Source: Muricea muricata (lineage: Eukaryota; Cnidaria; Anthozoa; Malacalcyonacea; Plexauridae). Taken from it: 64,000 bases of DNA. The stretch lies in assembly GCA_963855995.1 (NCBI GenBank), contig OY979721.1, positions 15,851,893-15,915,892 of the forward strand, given 5' to 3'. Under the pieces are notes generated by a model. The model saw only the letters and a program-made list of their open reading frames with translations. It was not told the DNA's origin and made no database searches. Positions 37,463-49,420 of this stretch are shown one piece after another. How positions within the stretch are numbered: position 1 is the stretch's first letter; each line of letters begins with the position of its first letter. The translations under genes were made by a program, and so were the position numbers.

Positions 37463-38252
37463 GACCTAAAATCTTCAAGCGAAGCGACTTGTAAACATTA
37501 ACGCACGAAAACAAGCTCAAGTTGACAATAAAATCTCGAATGTACCGTCCAACGTGTGTTGTTCTAGCAAATTTAAGGAGATTGCGTGTATTTTTGACAC
37601 GGCAAATTAGATTATGAGATTATATTACAGCTCGGAAAGGTTTAGAAATGTAAAATAATATTTACCTTGAGTATCAAGAACACCAGTAAGACGCCACCAA
37701 GTATGCCAGAAACAAATCAAATTTAGACAGAGATCTAGAGAGTTTACAACGAAACCAAGCTCGTATTTTTTTAGAATAATATGCTTGACGCGATTACTGC
37801 GCCCGTGTGTTGTATTCTTGTCTTGACGCGTCGACAGCGTATTTTTGGCAGCTTTTATCAGTATTATATAGACTTTTCTCGAAATTTTAATCTTGATAAA
37901 AAATGGAAGAGAGCGGACATTCGACCCTTGTTAAAGTCTTAGCTCTCTTTCTTTTCTCGACTTTATCATAAATCGTGATTTGAATACTCATATAAAGTCT
38001 AACTAAACAATGTGTGTCATTTAAAAAAATCGAGCACAGTTTACAAATCTGTCAGCATAGATTAAGTTCCTATGTCATCAAATTTTATCCAACTATCTGT
38101 TGATTGCATTGCCAAGATCGTTTAAAATGACATTATAACTACCTAAGAGATTATATTGTCATTTTAATCAATAGATAGTTGGGCAAAATTTCATGACATA
38201 GACACTTGTTATGCAAATATATCCAAGTGTTACTACAAAAGGAAAGACTTTG
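37463..38252. other. Intergenic: vWA 5' flank and MLYCD 3' flank
   Basis: No gene seen. The first several hundred bases should carry the vWA promoter, but I cannot point to a supported core element. An imperfect foldback at 38070-38201 (CTATGTCATCAAATTTTATC and complement) lies between the two genes. Confidence 0.5.
38070..38201. repeat. 132-bp foldback element
   Basis: Outer arms CTATGTCATCAAATTTTATC … GCAAAATTTCATGACATAG and inner arms AAAATGACATTATA … TATATTGTCATTTT. A hairpin MITE or relic, without coding capacity. Confidence 0.75.
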
Positions 38253-38258
38253 TTTATT
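38253..38258 (-). terminator. Candidate poly(A) signal of MLYCD (AATAAA)
   Basis: The minus strand reads AATAAA here, 47 bases after the MLYCD stop codon (38305-38307), a usual place for a polyadenylation signal. No cDNA evidence is available. Confidence 0.5.
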
Positions 38259-38304
38259 TCCCAACATTCAATATAATTTTGAAATATAATTTTGAAATTT
38301 TGAA

Positions 38305-41300
38305 CTACATTTGTGGTAAATTGTTCATAAAATCCTGTGAAGCTGCGACATCCCCCCGTAGAAAATATTGTCTACTGTTCTCCTCAACCTCATCAAGACT
38401 ATATTTATAGTTAACCATCATGCCTAGCGAGCTCAAGGCTCCTTTCTTGCTCACGTCAGCTTTCCAATTCAGTCTCCATATAATGGCGCCGTTACGAAGA
38501 TGGAAATTAGCTGAAAAGAATAAACGCAGTAAGTTGAAATGAAATAACCCTTACGATTGAAAAGAATATGTAAAGATATGTGGTGTATATGTGAATCACG
38601 TGTGAATCAATGAGATATTACCAGCCAAGAGACTTTATTTCCTTGTACAATTGAAACGCGCTAAAGCCCCAAGTCAATTTTATGTAGCATGCATTCAATC
38701 AATACTAACTTATGCGTGTCAGGTCTACCATAACGCTTTGCCAGAGTATCTTAGTCTGTCACTTGAAAGAATTCAAAAAAGGGCTATGGGTATAATATAT
38801 GGATATGACCTCTCGTATAAAGAAGCCCTGGCTATATCTGGACTTTCTAATCTCTACCAACGCAGATCAGAACCTTTTTTAATAATTTTTTTGTAAATAG
38901 TGAAGACAAATTGTTTGCTCTTTTACCATTTAATGCAAGTAAACCATCGGTAACATTGCGCAAGAACAGAACATTTACTATTCCGCCTTGCAAAACAAAT
39001 AGATTTCACGATTCGTTTATAAATAGTAACACACACGCCTTTACAATTCAATGAATTGACTTTTTGTTTAATATTGTAATATCATATTTCAGCTAGCGTT
39101 TTTTTTTAACTTGTATATCCAGTTGTGAAACTTCTGCAATTCAGTGTAAACTGCCATGGAAGTTCAAGTAAACCATCCATCTATCACATGTGATTCTTCC
39201 AATTTCATGTGGTTTTCCACATGCGGTTTTTCGTACGGGAAACTTTGCAGCAATGGCAATAGGCGAGTTAATAAAAAAACGTTGTCTTACCAACAGGATC
39301 GTATGCAAAGCCAGTTTTCTTGTCATGGTAAAGATAACTACAGTAAATAGAGCAGAACAAGAAAAGGTTAGGTAAAAAGATCAAAAGATAAAAAATGACC
39401 AAGAACTTCTCCAGCGTACCTCGCACAAATTTCCATCAACGGTTTTCTTAGAACTTCGCATAATTCGTCCTTTCGCAACCAAGATGAAGAGCTTATGAGT
39501 TTCTAGGAATATTTTTATTGTTAAAAACATACTTTGGATTCTGCATTGATGAAAACTTTAGGCAGCACCTTGAAATTAACGTTGAAAGGTTTCTTTACAA
39601 AATCCTCCAGAATTGATCGACCTTCAATGTTAATACTGTCATGATCTAAAAAAAGTTACAGGGTATGTATACACTGAAGTAGACGCAACACTTTTTATAA
39701 CACGCAAATCTTTATAACTCCAGTAAGTAACATGGTTCGTTTATTACCCTTTAGACGGCTTACCCATTATCCTAGCAATGACAGAAGATTCAGAAGTTTC
39801 CATCAACTTCTTCTCCAACCATTTATAAAATCCAGGAATTGGCGAGAGCGTTACAAACGTTTGAATATTTGGTAAGTCATATTTCAATTGATTCACCGCT
39901 TCTCTAATCAAAGAGTTGCCTAAATCAATTTCTGCTAAACCTAAATAATTTCAAAGCAAAACCTTAAGGCATACCATGATTAAACGTAATGCGAAGCCCA
40001 GTAAAGTATTTCAGTTTAGTTTTAATGTTACTCAAGAAGCTTAACAACACTATATTTATACTGACTAGGGAATCCAGCTTGACACTTTGGGCTGACTTTA
40101 CCACTGTTTGTAGTAGATACCCCTATTAGTTTTAAACTGTTCTTTGTGGAGATCTCGTTTTCCAGGAGTCAAATAATCAAAGAAAATCACCTGTTTGTGT
40201 CGAGGACACTGAATAAAAAACTGCAGTGTTTTTCTTCTCAACATCTTGTTCAACAGACGGAATTTCTTCGGTTAAAATATTCTAAAAATGAACATAAAAC
40301 AAGACGTCAAATTTGTTAACAATTGTATTAATGGCTTTATATACTAGCACAGCAGAACACAGGATTACTGGGCCAGAAGGATGTGTGTGGATACCTGGAT
40401 ACTTGCGGGAACTGCATCCCTAAGTGCAATATGTAGAACGCACACAGGCTCTCTAGGCATGCTGGGATGCAAAAAAACATAACAACGTCGATATGGTCCA
40501 ATTCGTTTCTTCATGTCCTTCCAATCACGAACTTCGTGCACCGCCTCGTAGTTCGCGACCTGTAGCAGTAAGACAGCATATGATTGATGTTAGACAGCAT
40601 ATGATTGGTGCAGACATTAAGAGAAAACAGGACACCAAATTTGACAAATACATCAAATGTTATCTGACGAAACCTTCTCTGTGATGTCACAGGGTGACTG
40701 CCACGTGACACGCTCCATGTTAAGAAAGCCAACGGAAAACCACATGGACAAGAGATGACGGATGCTGTGATTCACCGCGATTAATTCATCCCTAGCACAA
40801 TTCAACTCGCGATCTGAGAGAATATCCTGAGAGAAAGAAAGCATATTATACTGCACAGTTGGTCTGTTCATGTTTCACATAAACTTAAACAAAATTTTAC
40901 AGTCTAGTGCCTTCACCAGGGTGTGATTTGTGTAGAGTAAATGATCTTGGTTTATTGGTGTTCCCACTTACTAAAAGATCTTTTCTCAGATCGACTATAA
41001 ACTTCACTCCTCCTTCGTGTTGTCCAATATAAGATAAAAGAACTATGTAAGGTGGCTCCAGGGAATGCTGTAGTTTTTCTTCAAGCTTCAGTTGTGAAGT
41101 CACTCCTTGTTCCTGGATGTCATTATAAGAGATGTTCAATTCATACTACAATTAATGGATACCACAAGACAGAGATACTACACCTAACATGGGGCAAACA
41201 GTCAACACTCTATTTGGGAGGGGTTGTTCTTTTTACACGATAGGGCACAATCCTTTTAAAAAGTGTAGGGGCAACTTGCTGAAATAGGAAGTTATCATAA

Positions 41301-44300
41301 GAAATTATGCCCCACTTCCCCATTTCAACGTTGAGGGCCCTGGCATTTAACCTATAGAGTGTCAGGATTTGGATATCAAACTGCCCAGATTGACTTGTAC
41401 TGAAAAGTGGTGGTGTCCAACTCATGTTGAAAATATTTCTAATGTAGGCAGTGCAATTAATAGAACACGAAAGACACGTACAATGTAGAATTAATAGTAC
41501 ACGAATGTCTGAGACTCTGAATTCATCCATCTATAAGTATGAGATAAATGATGCTTGATAAATCTTAAGGTGCATCTATTTATTACCTTTGTCCTCTTGA
41601 TGTCTTCTGCAATATTTGTAACCATTTCATGATCAAGTCCAAAATCTTGTGCCAAAATTGTGAACACTCTCATTTTGTCAACCTGTAATGCCTCATTTTT
41701 TAACTCAATTCACACACGCTGTCTCAGCATGAACGCATGTGAAATTACCAAGACTGGGAAATCACAAGTAGGAACACTTCTTTCAAATATCAACTGTGGT
41801 CAAAACTAGTTTTTTTCTTGAAAGAAGAACTATTTGAGATAACTTTGGAGACATCATGTCAAGTTACAATGAAACAGGCGATTCCATACGCGTTGCATGG
41901 GACACCTGAGACTGTTTTTCTTCTGCTAATCATAATAATACAAAAAACTAGATTCATATTAATCTGACACTGCAGAGAACAACGAAAAATTCGTTGTCTC
42001 GAGCGGGATTCGAACTCGCATCTTCGAGACAACGAATTTTTCGTTGTTCTCTGCAGTGTCAGGTTAATATGAATCTAGTTTTTCATATCACTGAGGATGG
42101 TTCTGAAATAGAACTGAAACACTGCGCGTCCCCAAAGACAAGCGTTAAGTCGTCACGAAAATATTTCGTGCACTTAAATTGGATAAGACTCGCTACCAAT
42201 CCCAGTTGACTCAATAGCTCAATTGGTAGAGCGGCGGTCTAGAAACCCAAAGATGCGAGTTCGAATCCCGCTCGAGACAACGAATTTTTCGTTGTTCTCT
42301 GCAGTGTCAGATTAATACGAATCTAGTTTTTCATATCTCTAAGGATGGTTCTGTAATAATACAAACTACAGCGGAATTTTTCACTTATTAGCTCAACCCT
42401 GACTTATATCTAATTTATATATGCTGGCCGATCATGTAAATCTATTTGTTCAATATGATAATTTAGTTCATAAATAGAGCAAAAAACAAGCCCGCCAGCA
42501 AAACTAATTTGCAAATTTTCAAATTCACCATGAATGTCCACCTCATGGAATTGTCCATAAGAAATGCCACAGAGGACTGTCTATTAAAATTTGACACAAA
42601 TTACTAATAAAACAACAGCTATTTGGTAATTGCATGAAGTTTCATGCAGCTTTGAGACATCCTGTCCAGTTAGTAACATTGACACAGATATATACCACAC
42701 TGAACAATAGGAGAAATTTTGCAAGCATTTTAAAATGTGCTTTGCGTGGTCAAAAATTACATAAGAGCATAAGTGTGAAGTTAAATAAAACATTATTCCA
42801 ATACCTTTGTACTGATTGTCTGGTAGTAGGTACAAAATTCACTTGCCAATGTCTAATAGAATTAATAATACATAGATTTTAGATGTGCAGGTTGAAAATG
42901 CATATATTTGAGTGAAGATTAAATTAGTGTTATGTTGTACCCCACACATTTTGTCATTCCTGTTTCATTTCTCCAATAGTCTGATGCATTCTCAAAAGTA
43001 GCCTTTAAAACCTTACTTAACCAAAGAAAATACATAAATGCATAGAGACAGCAGAGCATGTTTAGATGCAATAGTGAAACCATTTAATTGGGTGTTATTT
43101 TATGTTCTGTATTTGCATGTTCAAAGTCTTAGGCAGTCAGCTCCTTGGTCAGGCTCATGACCAATTGCCTCCCTCGGCATAACCAATTGCTCCCTTGCTA
43201 TGCTTTTGTACACCTGACTACAGGCCTGGCCGTTTGAGGCAAGTGATCACGCGTGCCTTCGCCTTCACTCCCCGAGACGTGCATGCCTTTTAACACACAG
43301 CTTGTTTAGTTTCTTAGTATGAAATTGTGCACCTAAAAGCTGAAATAAAACAAGCACCTCAAATCACAACTGACTGGCAACTATTTCGGTGTTAAAATAC
43401 CCCATTTTTGCCAGGGGAGTGTCACTCTTTGCTGTTTAGACTAGTTAAAACAAGGTTTTGCTTTGTCCTACATAATTTTTTTACCAGTAATGTATTCTAG
43501 TATTCTAGTCAGTATAGCCAATAAGTTTTCTAACTGTGTGTGACAGCATGTCTTACATTATTATGGCATGCAATGTGCCATGTGCCTGTTCAAATACTTA
43601 TGGCCAGGCCTGTGACTACTGTATGTGGTTTCAAAAAACATCTGACACCTAACGTTCTTAAAAACTTGACAACTATGATTGATAGTCTGGAAAGTTTGTA
43701 TATATTGTGGCACTCAGGTCACTGTTCTCCAGTATACCTTTAGCATACCTCATCTTTCAGATCACCAAAGTAATTTTTCCTGCCCATGTAGCATGTAAAA
43801 TTTTCAGTCTTTTATTAGCTTAGCCACGAGGGCAGGGTCATCACAACAGCGTGAGCCAATTACTGTGGGCCCGTATTACCTATCCCACCCAGTCAACTTT
43901 CCCTGTGGGAGAAAACCAGAGTTCCCAGAGAAAACCCACGACTTTCAGCAGAACATCGACTACACTCATTTCACATGAGGACTGGGTTCAAGTCCACCTT
44001 ACGAGGGATCGATCTTGGAACCTTAGAGGTGAAAGGGGATTGGTCTGACCACTACAGCACTCAAGCCTCTTTTACATTTTGAAAATTTGAGGCACAAGTA
44101 ACAATGAGGAAACAGTTACAACAATATGGGCGTTTATGCTGCGCAACCAAGATACCAGACATGCAATTTCGATCTTTGTATATAGTTTGAAAATTGACAC
44201 ACGTCACTAAAGCCCTTTTCTTCTTACCTCTGGCAAAATGTCACCATCTCTGAGAGATTTTCGTGGCTGTTTAGATCTAATAAGAGCATCTCGTATATTC

Positions 44301-44326
44301 AGTACATTAACGGCATGTTGTCCCAT
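38305..44326 (-). CDS. MLYCD: Malonyl-CoA decarboxylase
   Basis: Converts malonyl-CoA to acetyl-CoA and CO2, relieving inhibition of fatty-acid oxidation. Eleven exons join in frame: 44326-44228, 41682-41587, 41145-40972, 40826-40674, 40559-40395, 40281-40191, 39940-39764, 39645-39533, 39502-39420, 39337-39291, 38510-38305; about 467 residues (human about 490). Diagnostic stretches are EGGVKFIVDLRKDLL, WFSVGFLNMERVTWQSPC, GPYRRCY, TLSPIPGF (catalytic Ser near 292) and NFHLRNG (catalytic His near 403). An in-frame stop lies upstream of the ATG, so exon 1 is probably the first coding exon. Its product is basic and Ser-rich, like a mitochondrial presequence. The C-terminus ends LPQM and lacks the peroxisomal SKL of mammalian MLYCD. 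The intron between exons 8 and 9 would be only 30 nt; a 66-nt alternative from a GTGCTG donor also keeps the frame. Introns contain SINEs and an antisense reverse-transcriptase fragment. Confidence 0.95.
38621..39052 (+). pseudogene. Non-LTR retrotransposon reverse-transcriptase fragment
   Basis: Frame 1 reads …RLYFLVQLKRAKAP, then FYVACIQSILTYACQVYHN, ALPEYLSLSLERIQKRAM and SYKEALAISGLSNLYQRR. This is the C-terminal end of CR1/jockey-like reverse transcriptases. A frameshift near 38880-38890 moves the rest (…LFALLPFNASKP, TLRKNRTFTIPPCKTNRF, HDSFINS) to another frame, ending at about 39052. It lacks all catalytic parts and is dead. It lies in the last MLYCD intron, antisense to that gene. 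Confidence 0.85.
41943..42085. mobile_element. Head-to-head tRNA-SINE fragments forming a foldback
   Basis: The arms (ACTAGATTCATATTAATCTG … and complement, about 60 bp) are the tail of the SINE seen intact at 42206-42345. Between them lies an inverted piece of the tRNA box-B region (GGGATTCGAACTCGC). It lies in MLYCD intron 2 (between exons 2 and 1 on the plus map). Confidence 0.7.
42206..42345 (+). mobile_element. tRNA-derived SINE
   Basis: Box A TAGCTCAATTGG (42215-42226) and box B AGTTCGAATCC (42258-42268) are both consensus, with a D-arm GCTC…GAGC. The 3' acceptor side runs straight into an ACAACGAATTTTTCGTTGTT tail instead of closing the acceptor stem. It is therefore a SINE, not a functional tRNA gene. 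Confidence 0.75.
43850..44078 (-). mobile_element. SINE in MLYCD intron 1 (minus orientation)
   Basis: On the minus strand a tRNA-like head (GCTGTAGTGGTCAGACC, GATCGATCCC) leads to the tail CGTGGGTTTTCTCTGGGAAC. This is the same type of tail as at 1510-1620 and 7853-8035. Boundaries are approximate. Confidence 0.6.
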
Positions 44327-45241
44327 TTCAGATGTGCTTGACTTGTCTTTATTTGACAACAGGTTGGCCCATATTGTCGAAGACAATGCTCGTGTAGACC
44401 CCTACGACGAAGGCCCAATATTAAACACTAGCTACACCAAACACCACCTTGATTGCACTCGTATTTGGGACAGTAATTAACATGGGACAATACTTACAAT
44501 TTTTTGAGCATCATATAAACGCACATACTTCAGTATTCTCAACATTATTTTTCACATCATGATCTCTACTCTTTGATCTCTACTTTTTCTCTTAGAGTTG
44601 ATCTCTACAAGTACGTACTCTTTGTCATGATATTTTTGTTTTATTACTTGTCCTCAAGCTAAATACGTCATGTTAGATACAATATACTGGATTAGGTATC
44701 GCCTGTGTTTATTTCTGTGCTTATAATTCCAGAAACTCTGGTAAAACTATGCCAGATATTATTTTCTAATACATGCAATTTTCATAAATACTTTTACAAC
44801 TAGTTTAAAGGTGCAGTAATGTTAATAATGTAAATAAATAAAATAGAATTTCAATTATGAAAAAGTTTAAAAAAAGAATAAGCACGACTAATCAATGGAC
44901 TTTAAACGTTTCTGAGTTTCCTTAATTTATCTTTAATAAGTCGTTAAAGTGCAATCAGTGACCATGACTTCATCATCATCATCAAAATTAAAGATGACCT
45001 CCAAATGTTTAACAAGATTACATCAGTTTGTTGTGGACCAATTAGATCAATGACTAAGTTCAACCAGGCAACTAATTTCCTGTAAAAAACGTTAGTTGGT
45101 AAAAGAAAAACACTTAGCAAAAGTGGGCAAACTATAAATGTCAACTGATCATGCACTTTCCAAATAAATCGCTCAAATTTTTGCCGTTTATAAACGATAA
45201 TAGGTATTACTTCAGAAAGCCACAACCATACTTAGTAAAAA
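44327..45241. other. Intergenic: MLYCD 5' flank and PAN-pentraxin 3' flank
   Basis: No further exon is identified. The region just upstream of the MLYCD ATG is open in frame back to a TAG at about 44405, which fits a 5' UTR. AT-rich sequence fills the rest. A 93-codon minus frame at 44944-45225 is hydrophobic but resembles nothing known. Confidence 0.5.
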
Positions 45242-48002
45242 TTACATTTTACCAAACTTACATTCTGTACAACTAGGTCTCTGCACAACACGAACATTGC
45301 CACGCAGTCCAGTTTTAAACTGCGACCAGCTTTTCATATCTCCATCCATACGACGATGACAATCAAAGGAAAATCTGGTAATTTCTTCTCGTGTGATAAC
45401 ACGCCCCCACACATTAACTTCACTCATTTCCCCCTGGAAAGAATCTTCAATTTCAAAACCCCCACCGACGCGATCTTGATCTTGACCCAACACCCACCGT
45501 CCCCCTTTAATGATGTTCTGCCCGGTACGTACACCAAACTCCTCGTCACTAACGACGTTATCTTTATATACCCTGAAATGTCCATCCACACTTGACCAAG
45601 TGACACAAATTGCATGCCAGAGGCCGTCATGAAGCAAACTGTTTTTCTTCCTGAAAAAGGTCAATGTAACAATATTTGAAGATCTGGGGCCAGTTGTTCA
45701 AAGCTAGCCTAGCATTAACCCTGGGTTGAAATTTAACTACGTTGATAGCAGTTCGATAAGCTAATGTAGTTTCCCTGTTTGAATATGTATATTTATTAAA
45801 TGAGTTTATTCAATTTTATTGATTCCATTTATTCTAGAACTTGAAAAAAGAAGACTTCAATCGATCAATGCAAGATTTATGAAAAAAATTTTTAAGTTAA
45901 CAAATGAAAGCTCTTGGATAGGTAGCCAGGGTAGGTACAAAATAAACGAGCAAATAAAAACAAATATTTTTGATGTTGGTCGGCAACACATAAGATCTAA
46001 CCTCTCACTCATCCACCCAAACTGCTGATAAACCAATACTCACTATCCCCGCAAAATCTTACCTTATCCATCGACCTCTCATACTGAAAATGATTTCATT
46101 TGTATAACACCAAATCGCGATCTCATTGGTTGAATCAACGGTAGCATAAGACACTATAGTTCCGTTTGTGTTCTTTATAAACTTCACCCAGGCACAGATA
46201 GAGATAGCACTCAATTCTCGTAATCCAGGATCATCTATCTCAACGTAATCTTTGGTACTGTGAAGTGGAAATTTCAAGGAAAACGACCGCTCTGAAATGC
46301 AAACATCTTACAAAGTATGTACACGTGATATCTTGAACGGGCTGGCCCAGTGTAGACAATCATTCGACAATCAGATGCCGATTTGTATCTGAATTTTTTT
46401 CAACCGACTCCGACATCATTAGAGTATGGATAGTACTCTGTAATAGCTTGACATAATTCGCACCCTAATTATCTGCAGACAATATCTCAAATACAGCAAA
46501 ACCCTGCGTATAAGAACCTACATTTTAAAGAACCTGGGTAAAAATTACGATTTCTTCGCCATAGATTTGTTTCAGAACATGCAAATTTTGTCTCCGTTAG
46601 AGATTACATGTATGTTTTTTTGCGCCGAAATCTGTTTTCCACCGTATAAAGAAACAAACACTGCCTCTACTGTATCGGCTAACTTAAAAAAAATTTAGCT
46701 TTTTATATGCAGGGTTTTGCTGTATTTGTGCAAGTACTATCCGAAGTGAGCATTTTAAATCTTCATTCTGATTTTTGTGTGTGCAAACTACCTGTTTAAT
46801 CATAAACTTCATGGTAGTTCAGAGTACCCAAAAACATATCCTAAAGGTCGCGGTTGATTGCTTGGTAAGAGTACCTGGACATCTGTTACTTATTAGCTTC
46901 TTTGGCGCCTAAAAAAAGATTGATTATAGTTAGTTCTCGTGCTGGTAAGAAGAAGTACGAAACAGAAATGTATGGAAAACTTTCTGCACACCTGATGAAT
47001 GATCTCGTAATAATCAACTCTCTTATCCACCATGACGATACGATCCTTTTTAGTGCTGTTATATAGTTCACATGTGTATGATCCATCGTCTACATCGCGT
47101 GAACCATAACTTAAAGACTGGCAGTTTTCCCTCAGGCACCACTGACCACATTCGATCAAATTCGAGACGATCTTTTCAGAGATTAAAGAACCACTGAGGC
47201 GCTCACCTGTGAATGTTAAGCGTTGAAATTTTTAGTATTTTCATATCTGTAAGGATCTAAAAAGGTACATTCATATCGTATATCGCACCGTGAATAACCC
47301 TGCCGCACCAAATCCATGGAGAATCCATTAGCTTGAACAATGAGAAATCGATTTATCGTTTCCCAAACCGAATTCGTGCTTCAATTGTAGCGGTGCGGTA
47401 ACATAGAATAACTTGTGATATCAGGTAAAAGTGCCAGAAACTTTAAGTTCTTTTCAAAGAACTATCAAACACTTGGAATTGCCTCGTCTCATTCACTACG
47501 TAGCACTTCTTCTTTCTTTCCATGTTATTGTATTTTCAACGTTTTCTGTGTGGTATATTTTTTTTAAATCCATGCCCTCTCATGGAAATCAGCCGTGAGC
47601 TGTAGAGGGTAGCATGCCTTAATAAACTTTCGTATTTATATATAGATGTAGTTATATCCTGCCTATCTGAAAGTCGTTTTTCGCTTATACCGTAGCGCGT
47701 TCGTTCAGTCCTTGTCTTTAAATTTGCCCAAGTACCTACAGACATGACACAATGAAATGCGCTCCGTTGAAATGGAAAATGCTTTTGGCTTTTACTGTTT
47801 CCGTCAACAAGGATGTAGACGTAGTACAGCGTCCAGTTATGACACGCATTGTGGAAAATTTGTAAAAAACACATACTTTACCTTTGGCAAACACTTTGAA
47901 ATACAGATTTCCATTTACTTGTACAGCTAGCACTAAGATGATAAAAACAATGCCTTGTCTTGGAAGTATACCATGAGCTGGTGCGACTAGTTTCTTGGCC
48001 AT
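45242..48002 (-). CDS. Secreted PAN/apple + pentraxin domain protein
   Basis: Four exons join in frame: 48002-47882, 47206-46992, 46289-46063, 45650-45242, giving about 323 residues. The ATG at 48002 starts a signal peptide with core GIVFIILVLAVQVNG. Residues about 42-112 form a PAN/apple-like module (C60, C64, C69, then …TCELYNSTK). Residues about 113-315 form a pentraxin/LamG fold with CAWVKF, WHAICVTWSS (near the pentraxin HxCxSW signature, but with Ala for His), LGQDQD and SFQGEMSEVNVW. Pentraxins are calcium-dependent binding lectins; PAN modules bind protein or sugar. Together they suggest an extracellular recognition protein, the target being unknown. The exon 3 acceptor is ambiguous (CAG or CAGAG); only the second keeps the frame. 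The last codons contain a good donor, T|GTAAGT, so a longer spliced form is possible. Confidence 0.85.
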
Positions 48003-49420
48003 TTTCTGTGCCTCGTTAAGTCTTAGATCTAAAAATGAGAGACGCTTCACTCTATATCAATCAGGGACAATCAAAATGTCGAAAGCAAACATAGTGATTG
48101 AAAACTAATGCGAATCGGTAAGTTCAAAACGAGTCCGAAATGTATTCCTTATTTCATATTTAACGGAATAATAAAATACTACCAGCAATAGTAGATCTGT
48201 TGTCTGAAATGTAGCTTCAATAGAGCTTTTTCAGCTATAATCAAATTTACATAAATTCAAGTTTCATCCTGTAACAATAATGGAAAAATATAAGATCGAT
48301 AAGTTCAAAATTGATATTTGAAAAGGCACCCATGCCGACAAAATGAGCTTTGTTCATATTTGTAGATTTTCAGCAGTACTCTATGAATACGAGATACCTC
48401 CAAAATATAACTTTGACATTTTCACCTCCATTGAATAAGTAATGATGGTTTATATAGTGGGACCAAATAGGGACCTTGAAACAATTAAGTGAAACTTTTA
48501 AAGGAATCTGGAATCTTAAATTTTTTTACATTCCTCTTTGGAGAAACCTCCTCAATATCATTAAATAAGAAATATACTTTGAAAGTCTGGACTATGTCAT
48601 ATGGTATTTCTAAGACACTGACGACTGACCTCCCTGTGTCATATAAAGCCTAAAGGTCTTTAGACGATATGGACCCCGCCTTCTACATATCTCAGCATAT
48701 CTTATACAGTCTGATTGCTATACTATGTCGCTTTTCTTTGAGACTTTAATCTACAAAAAATGCTAAATGTAAAATTGCAGAAAGCCAAATTTCACCTGCT
48801 ATAAGCCAATATGCTTATATTGGCTATATTAGTTATATTACTTTTTCATCCGAATATGTGATAACATATTTAGAATGCGTATTAAAGGTAAATACAATTT
48901 CCACAACAGACAACATATTTAAACTAGGAAAGTAAATGTTACTAAAATTAAACGAAATGTCGTTAAAAGCTTAATCTATATGCGAGCTAGCTGGACATTT
49001 ACCTTAACATTATTTACAAGCAGTTATACGTTAACTAAATATTTCATAGACTTTCCATTCTACTGTTCCAATTGTTATCCTTGGATATGTCAAGCATGTC
49101 AGCGACCGCAAAAGGTCGATAAGTGTTGGGTTATATCCATGCACATACTCGTGTCCTGAATTATTCATGTCTTGAAATCGATTGTTTTTACGGTGTTTGA
49201 ACACGAACACATGAACAGTGAAAACAACAAATATATAATTATTTATTTAGCTACGTCCGTCCATGCACTTATCGATCTCCTGAGGTCGCTGCACATATCC
49301 AACTGGATATCATATTTGAGTTGACATTACAAAATCTTTCCTTGGATTCAGTTACAAAAATCCTCAAAAATTTTAAACTTGAGTTGCACACAACTCAGGA
49401 ATATATCTTTGAAACCTTTA
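48003..49420. other. Intergenic stretch, no gene seen
   Basis: About 1.4 kb between the PAN-pentraxin start and the receptor-1 stop. A minus-strand AATAAA at 49242-49247, about 175 bases after the receptor stop, is a possible poly(A) signal. Nothing else is supported. Confidence 0.5.

Noticed and set aside
42204-42276. tRNA gene
   Set aside because: Boxes A and B are good, but the 3' acceptor strand does not close the stem and the sequence continues into a repeated SINE tail; an inverted piece lies nearby.
45687-45742. Second MITE with GGGGCCAGTTGTTCAAAGC end
   Set aside because: Only one end is visible and no partner terminus was found within a few hundred bases; a truncated relic at most.
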